Source: Gnetum montanum (Eukaryota; Streptophyta; Gnetopsida; Gnetales; Gnetaceae). Taken from it: 64,000 bases of DNA. Shown here piece by piece: positions 35,137-46,356 of the stretch. The notes below the pieces were generated by a model, which was given only the letters and a program-made list of their open reading frames with translations, did not search any database and was not told the DNA's origin. A program made the translations under genes and the position numbers. Location: assembly GCA_015680685.1 (NCBI GenBank), contig MNCI01024020.1:539089-603088 (forward strand), read 5' to 3'. The stretch's first letter is position 1. The number at the start of each line of letters is the position of its first letter.

Positions 35137-35934
35137 TGATGAGTCATGATATCACGTCCGCTCCTGCGATATCGCATACGCAATATCACAACCTGCTGCA
35201 ATGTCTATAAATAAGAGGTGGCTTTCCCTGTTTTGGACACTTATATTTAGACCCTTAGCCAAACTCTTGCATTTTTACCATTCCAGAGTTAGAATAATTT
35301 CCATGTGCTCGCAGTAGGAGTCTGAAAGTGAATAGATCTTTATTTAAGCAAATTGTACTTGAGCACACATTTGTGTACCGCAATAAAGATGAACTTTCTG
35401 ATAAACCTTGCAACATGTGGACTAAGCTAAATAGGCATCAATTATTGTTAAATATTGAAATGCTTTCCTAGATAATTAATCTCTCTCAACCCTTGACTCT
35501 CCTAGTTAAGTGCACTTAGTACGACCACTTCAAGCACATGTGTAACGATTGGTAACCCAATAACGAGTAGCATTTGGTAATCCCAGTAGCATTGCACTAG
35601 TTTAGGATGTGTGCAGCAAGTGGGAACGGATACTAGTGCTAGGACGATTAGAACTTAGTTAGTGAATAGTTAATGAAAGTCAGTCACTTAGTTCTCTTCA
35701 CCTTTCCCTATTAGCATAGGACATTAAAAAGATAAAAGATATAAAAATCATGTACCTCAAGCTTACTTAACCATACAACAGTGACAATACAAGTAAGTTT
35801 GGGAAGACAGTGATTGATTAACCTTAAGTGTTCCATTAAGGCGCATAAGCACTTAGTCCTTGGAGTTCGATTGAATCGCACGTGAGACGCTCGTATTCGT
35901 ATGGTTGAGTGTAGGGGTACCTCGCCACTCATCA
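35137..35934 (+). repeat. 3' LTR of element C (type-1 U3)
   Basis: TGATGAGTCATGATATCACG to CGCCACTCATCA, 798 bp, followed directly by the TSD GTAAC. The U3 has four GATATC/GCAATATC motifs before 'tctataaataagagg'. Confidence 0.95.
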
Positions 35935-36113
35935 GTAACCTAGTANNNNNNNNNNNNNNNNNNNNNNNNNNNNNNNNNNNNNNNNNNNNNNNNNNNNNNN
36001 CTGTCCTTATTCCACAAGGGCACATAAGCACTTAGTCCTTGGAATTCGACTAGATTGTGCATGAAACGCTTGTATTCGTATGGTTGGGCATAGGGGTACC
36101 TCGCCACTCATCA
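35935..36113 (+). repeat. 3' LTR of element B, second part, containing a gap
   Basis: It resumes as 'gtaacctagta', continuing B's LTR exactly where C interrupted it, then has 55 N (35946-36000), and ends CGCCACTCATCA at 36113. Confidence 0.9.
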
Positions 36114-36118
36114 CCAGC

Positions 36119-36467
36119 AGTGTTGCACTAATTCAAGATGTGTACAGAAAGAGAGAACAGATGCTAGTGTTAGGACTAGTTAAAGCATAGTTGAGTAATT
36201 AAATTAAATTAGTTACTTAGTTATCTCTCTCTCCTCCCTTTGTAGCACTAGGCCATAAAACATAAAAATATATAAAGATTATATACGTCAAGTTTACTTA
36301 ACCATACAATCGTGCTATACAAGTAAGCTTGGGAAGACAACAATTGACTAACTTGTCCTTGTTCCACAAAAGCGCATAAGCACTTAGTCCTTGGAATTCG
36401 ACCGGATCGTGCATGGACGCTCATATTCGTATGGTTGAGCATAGGAGGGATACCTCGCCGCTCATCA
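36119..36467 (+). repeat. 3' LTR of element A, second part
   Basis: Continues A's LTR after the B TSD ('agtgttgcactaattcaagatgtgtac') to CGCCGCTCATCA, then CACCC (36468-36472), the right TSD of A. Confidence 0.9.
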
Positions 36468-36472
36468 CACCC

Positions 36473-36670
36473 CAAGATATATAGTCCAAATAAAACTTTA
36501 TAACTCAGCATTACTCACCAAACTCAAACCCATGACTTAGAGATTTCAAATCAAGAGTCTTATCATATAACTTGTTATCTTATATGATCAAGTTGTGAGT
36601 TCAATTATGGGGGTGTTAGAACTCAAAATAGACAAAACATATATGCCCCCCAAGATATATAGTTCAATTA
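36473..36670 (-). repeat. Body of the SINE split by element A, plus a third tail fragment
   Basis: On the minus strand this reads 'gactcttgatttgaaatctctaagtcatgggtttgag...' as in the copy at 36810-36975. The B box is worn. A separate short tail fragment ('ccccccaagatatatagttcaatt') lies at 36646-36670. Confidence 0.55.
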
Positions 36671-36809
36671 TGATTGCCATATCATTATACTTTTCATTTT
36701 TTTTTCTCTTTTGAATATTTTATATTGTTGTAACTAATTTTGTATCCCATTCTATTCATACTATTTTTATCCCACAACTAATTGATTTTAGGGAATTGGA
36801 ACGTGAAAA

Positions 36810-36975
36810 TAATTGTAATATAGGTACAACTAAAGATATTTAGTCCAATTAAAACTTGAAAACAATTGTAACTAAGCATTGCCCACCAAAATTGAACCCA
36901 TGACTTGGAGTTTTTAAATCAAAAGTCTTACCATTAAGCTAACACCTCATTATTACAACTAACTATTTTAAATTT
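36810..36975 (-). repeat. tRNA-type SINE with A and B boxes
   Basis: On the minus strand the A box is TAGCTTAATGG (36931-36941) and the B box is GGGTTCAATTTTGG (36886-36899), with about 43 bp between their starts. These are the internal RNA polymerase III promoter boxes of a tRNA-derived SINE. The tail ends 'gttgtacctatattacaattatttt'. A second copy, split by element A, shares head and tail. The 5' end and TSD are not fixed. Confidence 0.55.
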
Positions 36976-37805
36976 AGCACTTGTATCTCTTAAAAGATCA
37001 GTTTTTTTCTTTTCTTTTCTCCTAGAATTTGTTGTTTTTATTGTAGTTGTATCTTTAAATTTTTTTCCCCTTATCAATTGTTACTACTACATCTCAACTA
37101 GCCTTAATGCTATTTATTCACTTTGACCCATGAGAAATTAATTACAATTAATGATAAATTTAATATGATTCCAAACATCTACACCAAAAAAACACAAATT
37201 ATAAATAATACAATGTTTTAAAGAATTCTTCACGTAAACAAATCTAACAAAAACTAGGCCGTCAATTTAACTAATGCATCTACAAAAACATATACTTTTG
37301 TAGAACTTAGGCATAATATTATAGTTTCATTTTGACATTACGGTGAACAATGTGGAACAAAAGGTTTTGTACTATTAAACAACCTTGAATTAGAAACAGA
37401 AAGTAGTAGATTAATTTAAAAAAAAAAAGACACCTAAGATTTTGTTCAACTATTTGTACGGGTGTAACATAAAGATAGAAAGTGACATCATGCCAAAATT
37501 TCATCTTTTTCAAAATGTTTACCCATTTGAATTGAAGAACAGATTGGTATGGTAAGAGTATATATCCGAGTAATCTACCGAACTCAGTGGCCGAATTGGT
37601 TTTTACTCCTTTTCACAGACCCTTATAAGGGCAAGATCCTTCTATTTCAAAACACATAAAAACATTTTATAGCTAATTCATAGCCCATGATACCAATTAA
37701 TGCTTCCACCACTACCAGTCTAAGACAAAACACGTGCCACAAGTAACTTGATACTGTCTCTGACATGGAGTATATCTTTCCGACTGACTGACTGGCAAGG
37801 ACGGC
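36976..37805. other. Intergenic, AT-rich
   Basis: No gene, repeat pair or promoter that I can support. Poly-A and poly-T runs only. Confidence 0.6.
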
Positions 37806-40298
37806 ATGGACAGCTCTGCAACAGTGGCCCTCCCTGAAATTGTGCCTCAGAGGCTGGGCTTGGTGGCCAAGAAGAATAATCCAACGGGGGTATTGTTTTT
37901 GAAGTACCAAGAAATCTGTGGATAGACATGAATGTTTTCATGGCCTCCAAAATTGGACCAGTCTGTCAAAATCTCAGGCCTGGGGTGGCAATTTCTCTTT
38001 TTATTCTTACGGAGAGATCCAAACCTAATTCTCCCTGGAGCCACTATCTTCGCATTTTGCCAAGCACACTGGATTCCCCAATTTTCTGGTAATATATGGA
38101 ATATTTGGAAGTTACAGGCTACCTTGGTTTGGGTTTTTGCTATCATAGGGATTAGTGGGACTGCTAGAAATTAGGGAAGGAGCGACGAGGTTGGATTTTA
38201 CTGTGATTATGTACTGATTTGTTAAAAAATATTATATTGTTGGAAACTTTTGTTTGTGCAGAACAGGTCAGAAGAGGAGGTTGCTGAAATCCAAGGTCGA
38301 TAATCGCACATGGAAATGATCTTTCTTTGATTGCAGTATGTTTTCAAGATCAGGTTTTTTTAAAATTGTTTTCTGAACATACATACATACATATAAACGT
38401 CTAACCCTGGGAAGTTCTATGTATAATATGTTTTAATTCAAGTGAACTTCTCTGGCAAAAATTTAGGATGGATTTGTGGACCCTTGCAAAATCTATCTGC
38501 ATTAGCTAATCCTTTTTTCCTAAAACCAAGCTGCAATACAATTGTTGAGTTGCATGGATAATGTTTTATGGTTTAACTTTAATTTAATATGAAATATCAA
38601 ATTGTGATCCAGGCATGCATGTTTTTCTCATTTTTTTCCTGATTTGCCCATGTTTATATTGGATTGCTGAAATACAGGAACTCAGCTGCTGAGCACCACA
38701 ATGGGCTACAAGAATTATGTTGCAAATGAGTTCAGTAAGTTGCAGGAAGAAGTAATTATCCCCAACGGCAATCTCTTTGATATCAGTATCACTGAAGAAG
38801 ATTTTCTGTGGGCCTTTGGCATATTGAGGTCAAGAACATTTCCTCCTCTTACGGGGGAAAGTCTCTCTTTGGTACCATTTGCAGATCTTGGATGCTTTCT
38901 CTTTTAACTTTGAAAGTCTTTTGCAGTATCCTGAATTTAAGTAATTCTGGAACATTCATATTGCAATTTCAGATTTTGAATTCGTAATTCAAAATACCTC
39001 CATGATGCTTTAATTAGGTGAATCATTGCTCCAATATCCAGAAAGAGCAGCCGGGCCTGGAAAGAAAAAGTGCTGGAATTTTCAGTGGCTGAGAAGTATT
39101 AGCTATGAGAACCCCAACTAATTCAGACCTGGCCAGCAGGTAATATAAAACTGAAAGTGAAACTGAATTTCACTTTGTAACTATTGCACAGTAAAAATTT
39201 ACATGCTATGAGTTTTGGAAACACCATTCAGAACTTACCAAGTGTTCTTGGTAACATAAATGTTATGCAAAGCTTATCATCATCCAAAATTCCAAATAGC
39301 CTTATCCTATCTATCACACTAAAGACCAAAAATTAAAAAACACTTGAAAATGTTTCATGGCATATTGAGGCAATTTAATTTAAACAAAAGCTTTGTATCT
39401 CCTAGCTGTGAAATATTTTATCCTTATCTCCAAATACCTAGATGTTTATCATATTCAATTTCAACCAAGTTTCTTTTCTTTACGGCACTAATGAATTTCT
39501 TTGTACATTGGCTGATTTTGGGTTCTGTACATCTTTGTTGCCTCAAGTCAACATGGAATGTTGTTAGAAATCTGATTGGTTATTTTCACAGGTAATGATG
39601 CAGTATGGAAGCTCCAAAAGTAATGCCCAGCTGGCATTTGACTATGGTATTGTAGAGAGAAACAGCTTCAGTTGGTCTCAACAGAGATGTCTTTACATTT
39701 AACACTGGAAATTTCAGTATCAGACCCAATTTTTGCTGACAAATTGGACATTGTTGAGTTCAATGACATGGAAACCACTGCATATTTTGATATAACTCAG
39801 GGGCAGGAACTGCCTGAATCTTTGTTTACCTACCTTTGTCTTGCTGCTATTGGAGGTGCTGATGCTTTTCTTTTAGAGCCATTGTTCAGAAATTCAGTGT
39901 GGGGACATCTAAGTTTACTAGTCAGCCAGGAAATGAGGAAGTTGTTTGTAAAGTCATTTTGGATGGATGTCAATCAGCTCTGTCTGGTTATGCAACCACA
40001 ATAGAGGAAGTGAGTAGAATTTAATTTACAGAAAGTATATCTATATGGATGGGTTTCATGTATATTAGAAATGATTTTTAATTTCCATGGACAGGATGAA
40101 GCTTTGCTAGACGACCATATGGATTCAAGAAAAGAGATAGCCATCATGACAAGATTAGGTGAAAAGAAGGTTCTGTATGATCTTAAAAGCTTTTTTGAAC
40201 AATATATACAGGGACTTAAAGATTTGGAATACTGCCAAGAACGAAGACTTAAAAGTCTAGGTCTATTGGGAGAGAAGGGTGAGATAATTTCATGGTGA
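37806..40298 (+). pseudogene. Rubisco LSMT-like SET-domain protein methyltransferase, six exons, broken
   Basis: The family methylates Lys in chloroplast proteins (Rubisco large subunit, fructose-bisphosphate aldolase) using S-adenosylmethionine. Exons seen by homology: 37806-38088 (VPRNLWIDMN, SPWSHYLRILP, SPIFW), 38267-38295 (29 bp, SEEEVAEIQ), 38678 to about 38889 (GTQLLSTTMGYKNYV, LWAFGILRSR, SLVPFADL), 39042-39139, 39592-40009 (VMMQYGSSKSNAQLAFDYG, DPIFADKLDI, GGADAFLLEPLF) and 40095-40298 (LGEKKVL, YCQERRLKSLGLLGEKG, stop). Phases across exons 1-3 fit exactly. Defects: the N-terminus with the transit peptide is missing; there are frameshifts near 37880, in exon 4, near 39674 and near 39922; exon 3 ends without a GT donor; and the NHxP motif after DL is absent. 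Retained introns make it a genomic duplicate, not a retrocopy. If some shifts are sequencing errors, it would still lack NHxP. Confidence 0.85.
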
Positions 40299-41169
40299 TT
40301 AGTTGATTGTTTCAGCCCTTCATGTTCAATACACTATCTAGTTCCAAATTTGTGATTTGTATAATTGTCCATTGAGATAGGTACCATTAAATTTAATCCC
40401 TTATATTCTCACTATCCAATTTTCCAATTTTTAATATTGTTTTCTCATTAGGTCTTAAATGTCTTATTTTTTCTACACTGAAGATCTATTAACTTTTCTA
40501 TGTTATCGCACTGCCCCATATTTCTAGTGGAGAAAAACATATTAATACAGTTTTTTACTTGTTTGCCAAGGGTTAACATCCAACATTGCAGAAGTTTTTA
40601 TGTTGGCATCAAACCTTAGATAAGTTCTTTGTTTTGTTGCAAATGATAACAAAGGACTGATGCAATCTTGTTAAGAGTATGGTTTTTTCTAATTGTACAT
40701 GCTGAAGTGGAGCTATTGAATAAGTAGACCGCAAACCATCCTGGCAAATGCAGTTAAAATAATACTTTCCAAAATTGATGATTGAATAGAGGACTCTGCA
40801 ATTCTACACGTCACAGGTTGAATCCTAATAGGTTGACAATGAGGTACACATGCATTATGTAAAAAAATGGTTGAAGTTGGCATGTTTCAATATATTTGAA
40901 GGGTTTCAGATGGAGTTTAAAACTGGTTGAATTTCATTTTCACAATTCCAAGACCATATAACATTTTTGCTACCTTAAGCAATGTGATAATGATCCATGC
41001 AAGCTAAGTGGGTCAATCCTTGCTTAATGTAGCATACACTTGTGAATAATCGTATCATCTTCAGAATGATTCAAATATATTTGAATCAGGCTACCTTGTA
41101 CATGAATAATGGTATTCTGTTTTCCAACATGGACTGGACAAAGAGAAGTGGTATTAAGCACTTTGTGCT
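40299..41169. other. Intergenic downstream of the LSMT-like pseudogene
   Basis: AT-rich sequence with no coding or repeat signal that I can support. Confidence 0.6.
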
Positions 41170-41870
41170 TAATATCACATGGGCTAAATACACATTTAAA
41201 TTTAAAGAAAGAAAACATTGTTGATCCTAGCGATCACTAAATTTGAAAGGTGGGAGAAATGATAGTCTTGTTGGCTTTTGAGACAACCCTTCATATTTTG
41301 ATGGGTAATAAATCAAGATCAAATTAATAAAAATATCAAGGGTAGCATGGCTCTTCAACTTTAGTGTAAGAGTTTTGTTAATGTTAACAAATGGGAAAAT
41401 ATGAGAAACTAAAAAACTAAGTTTCTAAATGGTAAAATATATTTTAAAAAAGGAAATTTAAATGGAAGCTTCAATGGAATTTTCTACTTAATTATTTTAT
41501 GTTGTTTTTAATAAAAGAATGCAAACAATGGAGGTCCACAATTCTCTTCAACTTAATCCTTTTACAACATGAGCTTTTCATGGAAGACAAAAGTAGCGTT
41601 GTTAGAAGTAAACATGAGTTTGTGGTCAATCCTATCCAATTGCCTTGGCAAATAAAATCAACATATTTTTAATTGATAGTTGTGATAATGGTTTGCTAAA
41701 CATATTACATGCATAGAAGCATTGTTGCTTTGTGTCTAAGTTGATAAAAAAGAACATAATATTTTTAATGGCACTACCATAAAGAAAATGATGGAAAATA
41801 AGAGGGTTAGGGTTCCATAAACCAAGATTTGATAAAAGCTTTCAAAGGGAGATAACAGTCAGGTATAGTG
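41170..41870 (+). repeat. Dispersed repeat, copy 1 (paired with about 56715-57150)
   Basis: The block 'aaatttaaagaaagaaaa.attgttgat' at 41198 recurs at 56740. The stretches 'ttcatattttgatg', 'atcacatgcaca/attacatgcata' and 'ccataaaccaagatttgataaaa' follow in the same order in both. No ORF is conserved. The copies are diverged, and this one has extra sequence in the middle. Nature unknown. Confidence 0.5.
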
Positions 41871-43481
41871 ATAGTAACAAAGTTCAGCATAAAAGATCCA
41901 CTTTATAACATATTTTAATACACAACAAGGGATATAGAAGGACAATTGTAAACATAAATATAAATAACCAATAGAAGAGTGTTTGCTTGATAACAATACA
42001 CTAATAAAAATTATGATCGAAATCAATGGATAAGCATTGATGATAGGTAGTTTGATCATAATATGCGAGTGTTACCAAGTTAGGAAAACAGATTCCAAAA
42101 ACATTATTACACAATTTGAATTTTTAAAATTGAAATTTTTGGAAACAAAATTTAATTGATTTTATATTGTGTGTGTATGTGTGTGTGTGTATTTATATTT
42201 TTATTAGTCAATCTGGGTGCTGGGGTTGGTTATCATGTTAGTCTCAGGCACAAACATTTCATTTGATTCCTTCCAAACACTCATTTGTTATATCTAATCT
42301 TCTCTCATTTCTTATATTGACTTCACTTGATCAACCTTTATTCTTATTTTGATTTCATTTGATTTGAGCAACATTCTTAAGAATTTTCATTTATGATATC
42401 ATTTCTTTTCTTTTCTCAATACTTCAAATCATTTCTCATTTCATACTCTAAATACACAAATTGAATGGATCTTTCTTCTAATTTAGATTTATTTCACTAC
42501 CTTCAAAAGGTAAACAAGAGGAGCACCACACCATTCCGAGGATAAATGGATTCCTTATGATCTACATATGTAAGAGCTATGTTCATAATTTAAATCACAA
42601 GTATGCAAAGTTGCAGTGGAAATTTGCACTGTTCATTTTAAGCATGATTTAATCATGAACAGTGCAATTTTAAATGAAGTTTATGGTCTAAGAATGAGAT
42701 ATTTCAGAAACACAAATGTAAATAACAAGAGGGAGATGCATGAACCTTGTTTTACGCTAGGCTTCTTGTTCACTGCCTCACCTCAACTTTCTAACAAAGC
42801 AAGAACCATTTCACCTTGTAACAATGACAACAGTAGTCTTCATTATCGAATTGAATTGCAGGCATCCAATTAGAGAGGTGCAAGTGGCAAAACTCCCTTA
42901 GCGAACAACAATAAAATAAATCATTTAAAGAAAGGTAAAGAATCATGGAAAGAGTGTGAAGAACCACATTTTATCATGGTTCACCTTCAATGTTGGATCT
43001 TCCAAGTTAAAAGAACACATCTCAAAAAGTAAAAAAGCCGATCAATGAATTTTGGAAAAATGATTTACTTTATTCTTTAATATTTGCCCCTTAATTGAGG
43101 GAGTGTTTTGCAAGAACTCCCTAACAGTTCTCCTAACACAATTTTGATTATTAATAAAATCCTATTTTTACTTGTTCAAACAAAATGCTTTAAATAATGT
43201 CATGCGCTTCTTTCGTATGAATTGTTAAAGAGGATTGCTACAAAATTCACATTTACATACTCTCCAAATCAGAAAGGTATAAACCTTTTTATAGGTATAA
43301 AGAGAAACTTTGATACATGAGTAGATAGATTTTGTTATTAGTTACTCTACAAGTGCCACATTAATAGAATGCAATATGATTCTACATGTCTTGATTGCAG
43401 TGCTTCTTGACAACTTCTAGCAATGGATTATTGTTAAATTTGTAATAATCAATAACCATACATCACAATAAAAATATAAAC
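41871..43481. other. Intergenic with a microsatellite and a short hairpin
   Basis: A (TG)n tract lies at about 42169-42191. A 13-bp perfect inverted repeat, TTGCACTGTTCAT (42624-42636) and its complement (42655-42667), has an 18-base loop. No supported gene; the 85-codon ORF across the hairpin has no recognisable domain. Confidence 0.6.
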
Positions 43482-44286
43482 TCATCCTGCCGTCCTCCTC
43501 CTCCTTGGAAACCTATAGTCGGAGCAGTGGACATAAAGAAGTAGCGGTTCTGGGAATGCATAAACGATGTCGCACCCAAATGAACCCTCTTCTCCAAACA
43601 ATTCTCTTTTTTTCTGTGTACATTCATCAGCAAATAAGAGCTCAATGATATTCCAAAGCATAGAATTAACCAGAGGCTCCTGCCTGCCTAAACTAAACTT
43701 TGCATGGCACTTAGGGTAATCACTCAGGCGAGTTTTGCAGAATGTGTGAAAACAAGATACCGTGCAAGGCTCATAACAAATCAAACAAGTCAACTCATCT
43801 TTCAGCTTCTGTAATTTCTCAGCCTCCTCACCGTAGTCTTCATCTACATCATGAAAAAAATTCAATCTCATTAAACTTGTTGAAATTACTACTACAGTTT
43901 CACATTCAAAGTTAATTAGCCAAAATCAGAAATATCAGGTATACAACATACATACCAGAATCAGGCACATGCAGGACAGGGGAAGAATCCATGTTTAATC
44001 CAATCACATCTACATTCATCGACTTCACTGGCGACAATACTCGCCCAGCAGGAGCATCATTCAACACAATAACATCATCGTCTTCCAACTGCAACTGTGG
44101 GCCTGGACTTCCACTAAAATCAGCTCTGCTCCTTTTATTTTCCCGAAGAAGACCCGGACTTGGAGTAGATTCAACTGTGTTCCTTTTCTTTTCCCGAAGT
44201 AGAGGAGGCATCGTTGCTTGGCTTGGCTTCTCTGCAATGAAATGAATTTCTGATTCTAATTCGGATCTTATTGCTTGTTTGAACAA
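43482..44286 (-). CDS. RING-finger protein with SUMO-interacting-like motifs; RING degenerate
   Basis: Two exons: 44286 (or ATG at 44211) to 43956, a 112-bp GT...AG intron (43955-43844), and 43843-43482. Splicing keeps one frame of 230 residues (205 from the inner ATG). The N-terminal half has a duplicated PxLLRExKR...SPG unit, then LEDDDVIVLND, a hydrophobic core with acidic flanks as in SUMO-interacting motifs, and a weaker VDVIGLN. The RING starts LTCLIC and continues CFHTFCKTRLSDYPKC: zinc ligands 6 and 7 (FCxxC and CPxC) are Arg and Tyr, and the loop between them is about ten residues short. The tail NSMLWNIIELLF matches the segment after the RING in a plant RING family. SIM plus RING would suggest a SUMO-targeted ubiquitin ligase, but ligase activity is unlikely here. 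Decaying gene or ligase-dead paralogue. Confidence 0.65.
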
Positions 44287-45487
44287 AGCTTAAAATTTAT
44301 GGCCTAAGCTCTATCGCCAATCTCTGTGTCGCTAATTCACTACTCTGTTCGCCTGAATGTTGAAGAATTTTGATGCCTTGCTCTGTTTGAATTGAGGGCT
44401 TTCGGACGAATAAGGCGCATGCAACGGTGGAAAAAAGTTTAAATTCCAGGTTTTTAGTATTGTCTCTAAATATAGATGTACGTTACCCTGACGGAATTTG
44501 TAGTGGTCGAGTTTTACGGAATTCTATTAAAGAGATTTGAATGTTTTTCTTTATTCATGTATGCAACGTGTATTTTGATCTTAATTATTTTCCCTCCTTC
44601 AACATGTGCTTTTCTTAATTTTCTTTATACATATGGTGGTTACTCAATTTCTTAGGTAGTTATGATACCAAACCTGGTCTTCCCCACATGATAGATAGAC
44701 ACATTGGCAAGACTTGTGACTTCCCTGTGGGAGATAGATTTAATTCTAATAAATTAGGTTTACAAAAATGGTTGAAATTGAATTTTGTCCACCAAAATGA
44801 TTGAAATTCAATTTTGTTCAGTAAATTCTTCTGTGTCCAACAAAATCCTACTTTCATAGAAATCCAGCTCTCATGAATTCCATAAATGGCATCCAAATTT
44901 TAGTCAATTTCATAAATAAAGAAAATAAACTTCTACAATATTAATTAGTCTTAGTATGTCCCTATGTAACTTTCTTGTAATTTGCAAGTATTTAGTCTAT
45001 GCTTCTAAAAGGGTCTCAAATTTGACTCTGAAAATGTATTTCATGGGTTGCTATGAGAGTATACAAATTTTCTATGCTTCAAGTGAAATAACGCTTAAAT
45101 ATAATGGAGCTTCTTGGTTGCTTCTTAGTCTATTGATGCAATATTAGAGGACTTCTTTTTAATGCTCATCTATAGGTCTCTGACTGTTTCATTTTAAATT
45201 TCATGGAGCTTTACATCTTATTGCTTCATAGTCCATAGATGCAAGATTTTCTAGTGTAATGAACATACATTGCTATTAAGTAACATTGTGCATAAATTTT
45301 TTGAGCAAGCCTCATGGTTCATCTTTTTCTTTCAAATCCTAAATAATAAGAATGTGATTGAAAGGAAAATGCGAAGTGGCTTGAACAAGATTTGATCACC
45401 ACCTAAGCACAAGATTTCAAGTTGATAAGAATTCACGGCAAAAGAAACAATTTTAAGCTCTACCTTTTATCAAACAAGCTAAGTGTG
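44287..45487. other. Intergenic upstream of the RING gene
   Basis: It includes the presumed promoter of the minus-strand RING gene (44290-44450; no clear TATA). The rest is AT-rich with no supported feature. Confidence 0.55.
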
Positions 45488-45492
45488 GTACC

Positions 45493-46351
45493 TGATGAGT
45501 GGTGAAGTACCCCTACACTCAACCATACAAATACGAGTGTTCACGCACGATCCGGTCGAACTTCACAGACAGACTAGTTGTGGTATCTAGATAGTTACTT
45601 ATTGATCATAGTTCGTTGTCTTCCCACTTGGACTAGTATTTGCTTTGTCACGTATGGTTTAGTCTGAAGTGAGATGTATGATGTGGTCTTAAACTAGTGC
45701 TACTCCTAGAGGCAATAGAAAATAACTTTAATTAAGCTAAGAGGGAAAGGGCGAAGAGAGTTTAAGCCAGCCTAAGTGCGATGAGCATCTGTTCCTCAAT
45801 CATTCGTATACATCTTGGACCTTGTGTAAGATTACTGCTAGGATTACCAAGCGCATGTCCTAGGTATGCTATTGGAATACCAAGTAGTCACACTTAAATG
45901 CTCGTGATTAAGTTGTACTCATTCCGCATTTACTAACAAGGATAGGAGAGGAAGGGAGAGAGAGAGATTAACTACGAAAGCAATAAATAACAATTAAATG
46001 ATTAAACTAAGTAAATGCTGCAATGATGAAGTAATCTTGATCCTTATTTCTGATCATGTGTGTGTCCAAGTACGTCACACTCAAATGAAGGTGTCGTACA
46101 ATTACAATCATCACACTGCAAGCATGCACTAGGGGAAAAGGGTTGAGAAGAACTAAAAATAAAAGCTAACTTCTAACTGAACCACTAATTGACTGACTCC
46201 TAAAAATTGACTCCCTTAACTCCCTGCACCTACATGTGTATTTATAGGCCCGCACAAGAGTCACAATATCGCACATCCGATATTGCGAGCTAGGCCACGA
46301 TATCGCGTATTGCGGGTGCGATATCAAGGCCTAATGAATCATGATTCATCA
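45493..46351 (-). mobile_element. Solo LTR of the gypsy A/B/C family
   Basis: In + orientation it starts TGATGAGTGG and ends CATGATTCATCA, and is flanked by the perfect 5-bp TSD GTACC (45488-45492 and 46352-46356). Read on the minus strand it has GATATCGC motifs in U3 and 'cctataaatacaca', then the usual R/U5. No internal region is present, so two LTRs recombined and removed it. Confidence 0.9.
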
Positions 46352-46356
46352 GTACC

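Larger units (their letters stand above)
26517..35934 (+). mobile_element. Ty3/gypsy element C, innermost copy
   Basis: C has both LTRs (26517-27300 and 35137-35934) and a perfect TSD GTAAC (26512-26516 and 35935-35939). It is 9418 bp long and contains no nested insertion. Its gag-pol is the least damaged of the three but still has many stops. The two LTRs differ visibly along their length, so even this youngest insertion is old. Gag lacks the region with the zinc knuckle that A and B have (junction near 29089). Confidence 0.95.
13507..36113 (+). mobile_element. Ty3/gypsy element B, nested in A's 3' LTR
   Basis: B starts TAATGAG (decayed TGATGAG) and ends CTCATCA. It is flanked by CTAGC (13502-13506) and CCAGC (36114-36118), a 5-bp TSD with one change. 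Its LTRs have a U3 unlike that of A and C, made of short palindromic repeats. Its gag is interrupted by element D and its 3' LTR by element C. All of gag-pol is recognisable but full of stops. A single N at 23716 hides a deletion of about 90 bp relative to A. Confidence 0.9.
4210..36467 (+). mobile_element. Ty3/gypsy element A, outermost of three nested copies
   Basis: A is flanked by the perfect 5-bp duplication CACCC (4205-4209 and 36468-36472). It starts TGATGAG and ends CTCATCA. Removing nested B (13507-36113 plus one TSD) leaves a 5' LTR of 813 bp, an internal region of about 8 kb and a 3' LTR of similar length. The order gag, PR, RT, RNase H, IN identifies Ty3/gypsy. The primer site resembles the 3' end of tRNA-Asp, as in Athila-type plant elements, so an Athila/Tat-like lineage is inferred. 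The internal region has many stops, a 116-base gap and no intact ORF. It inserted into a SINE. Confidence 0.9.

Noticed and set aside
43991-44245. Plus-strand ORF of 84 codons
   Set aside because: It is antisense to exon 1 of the RING gene, which has splice sites and a domain match.
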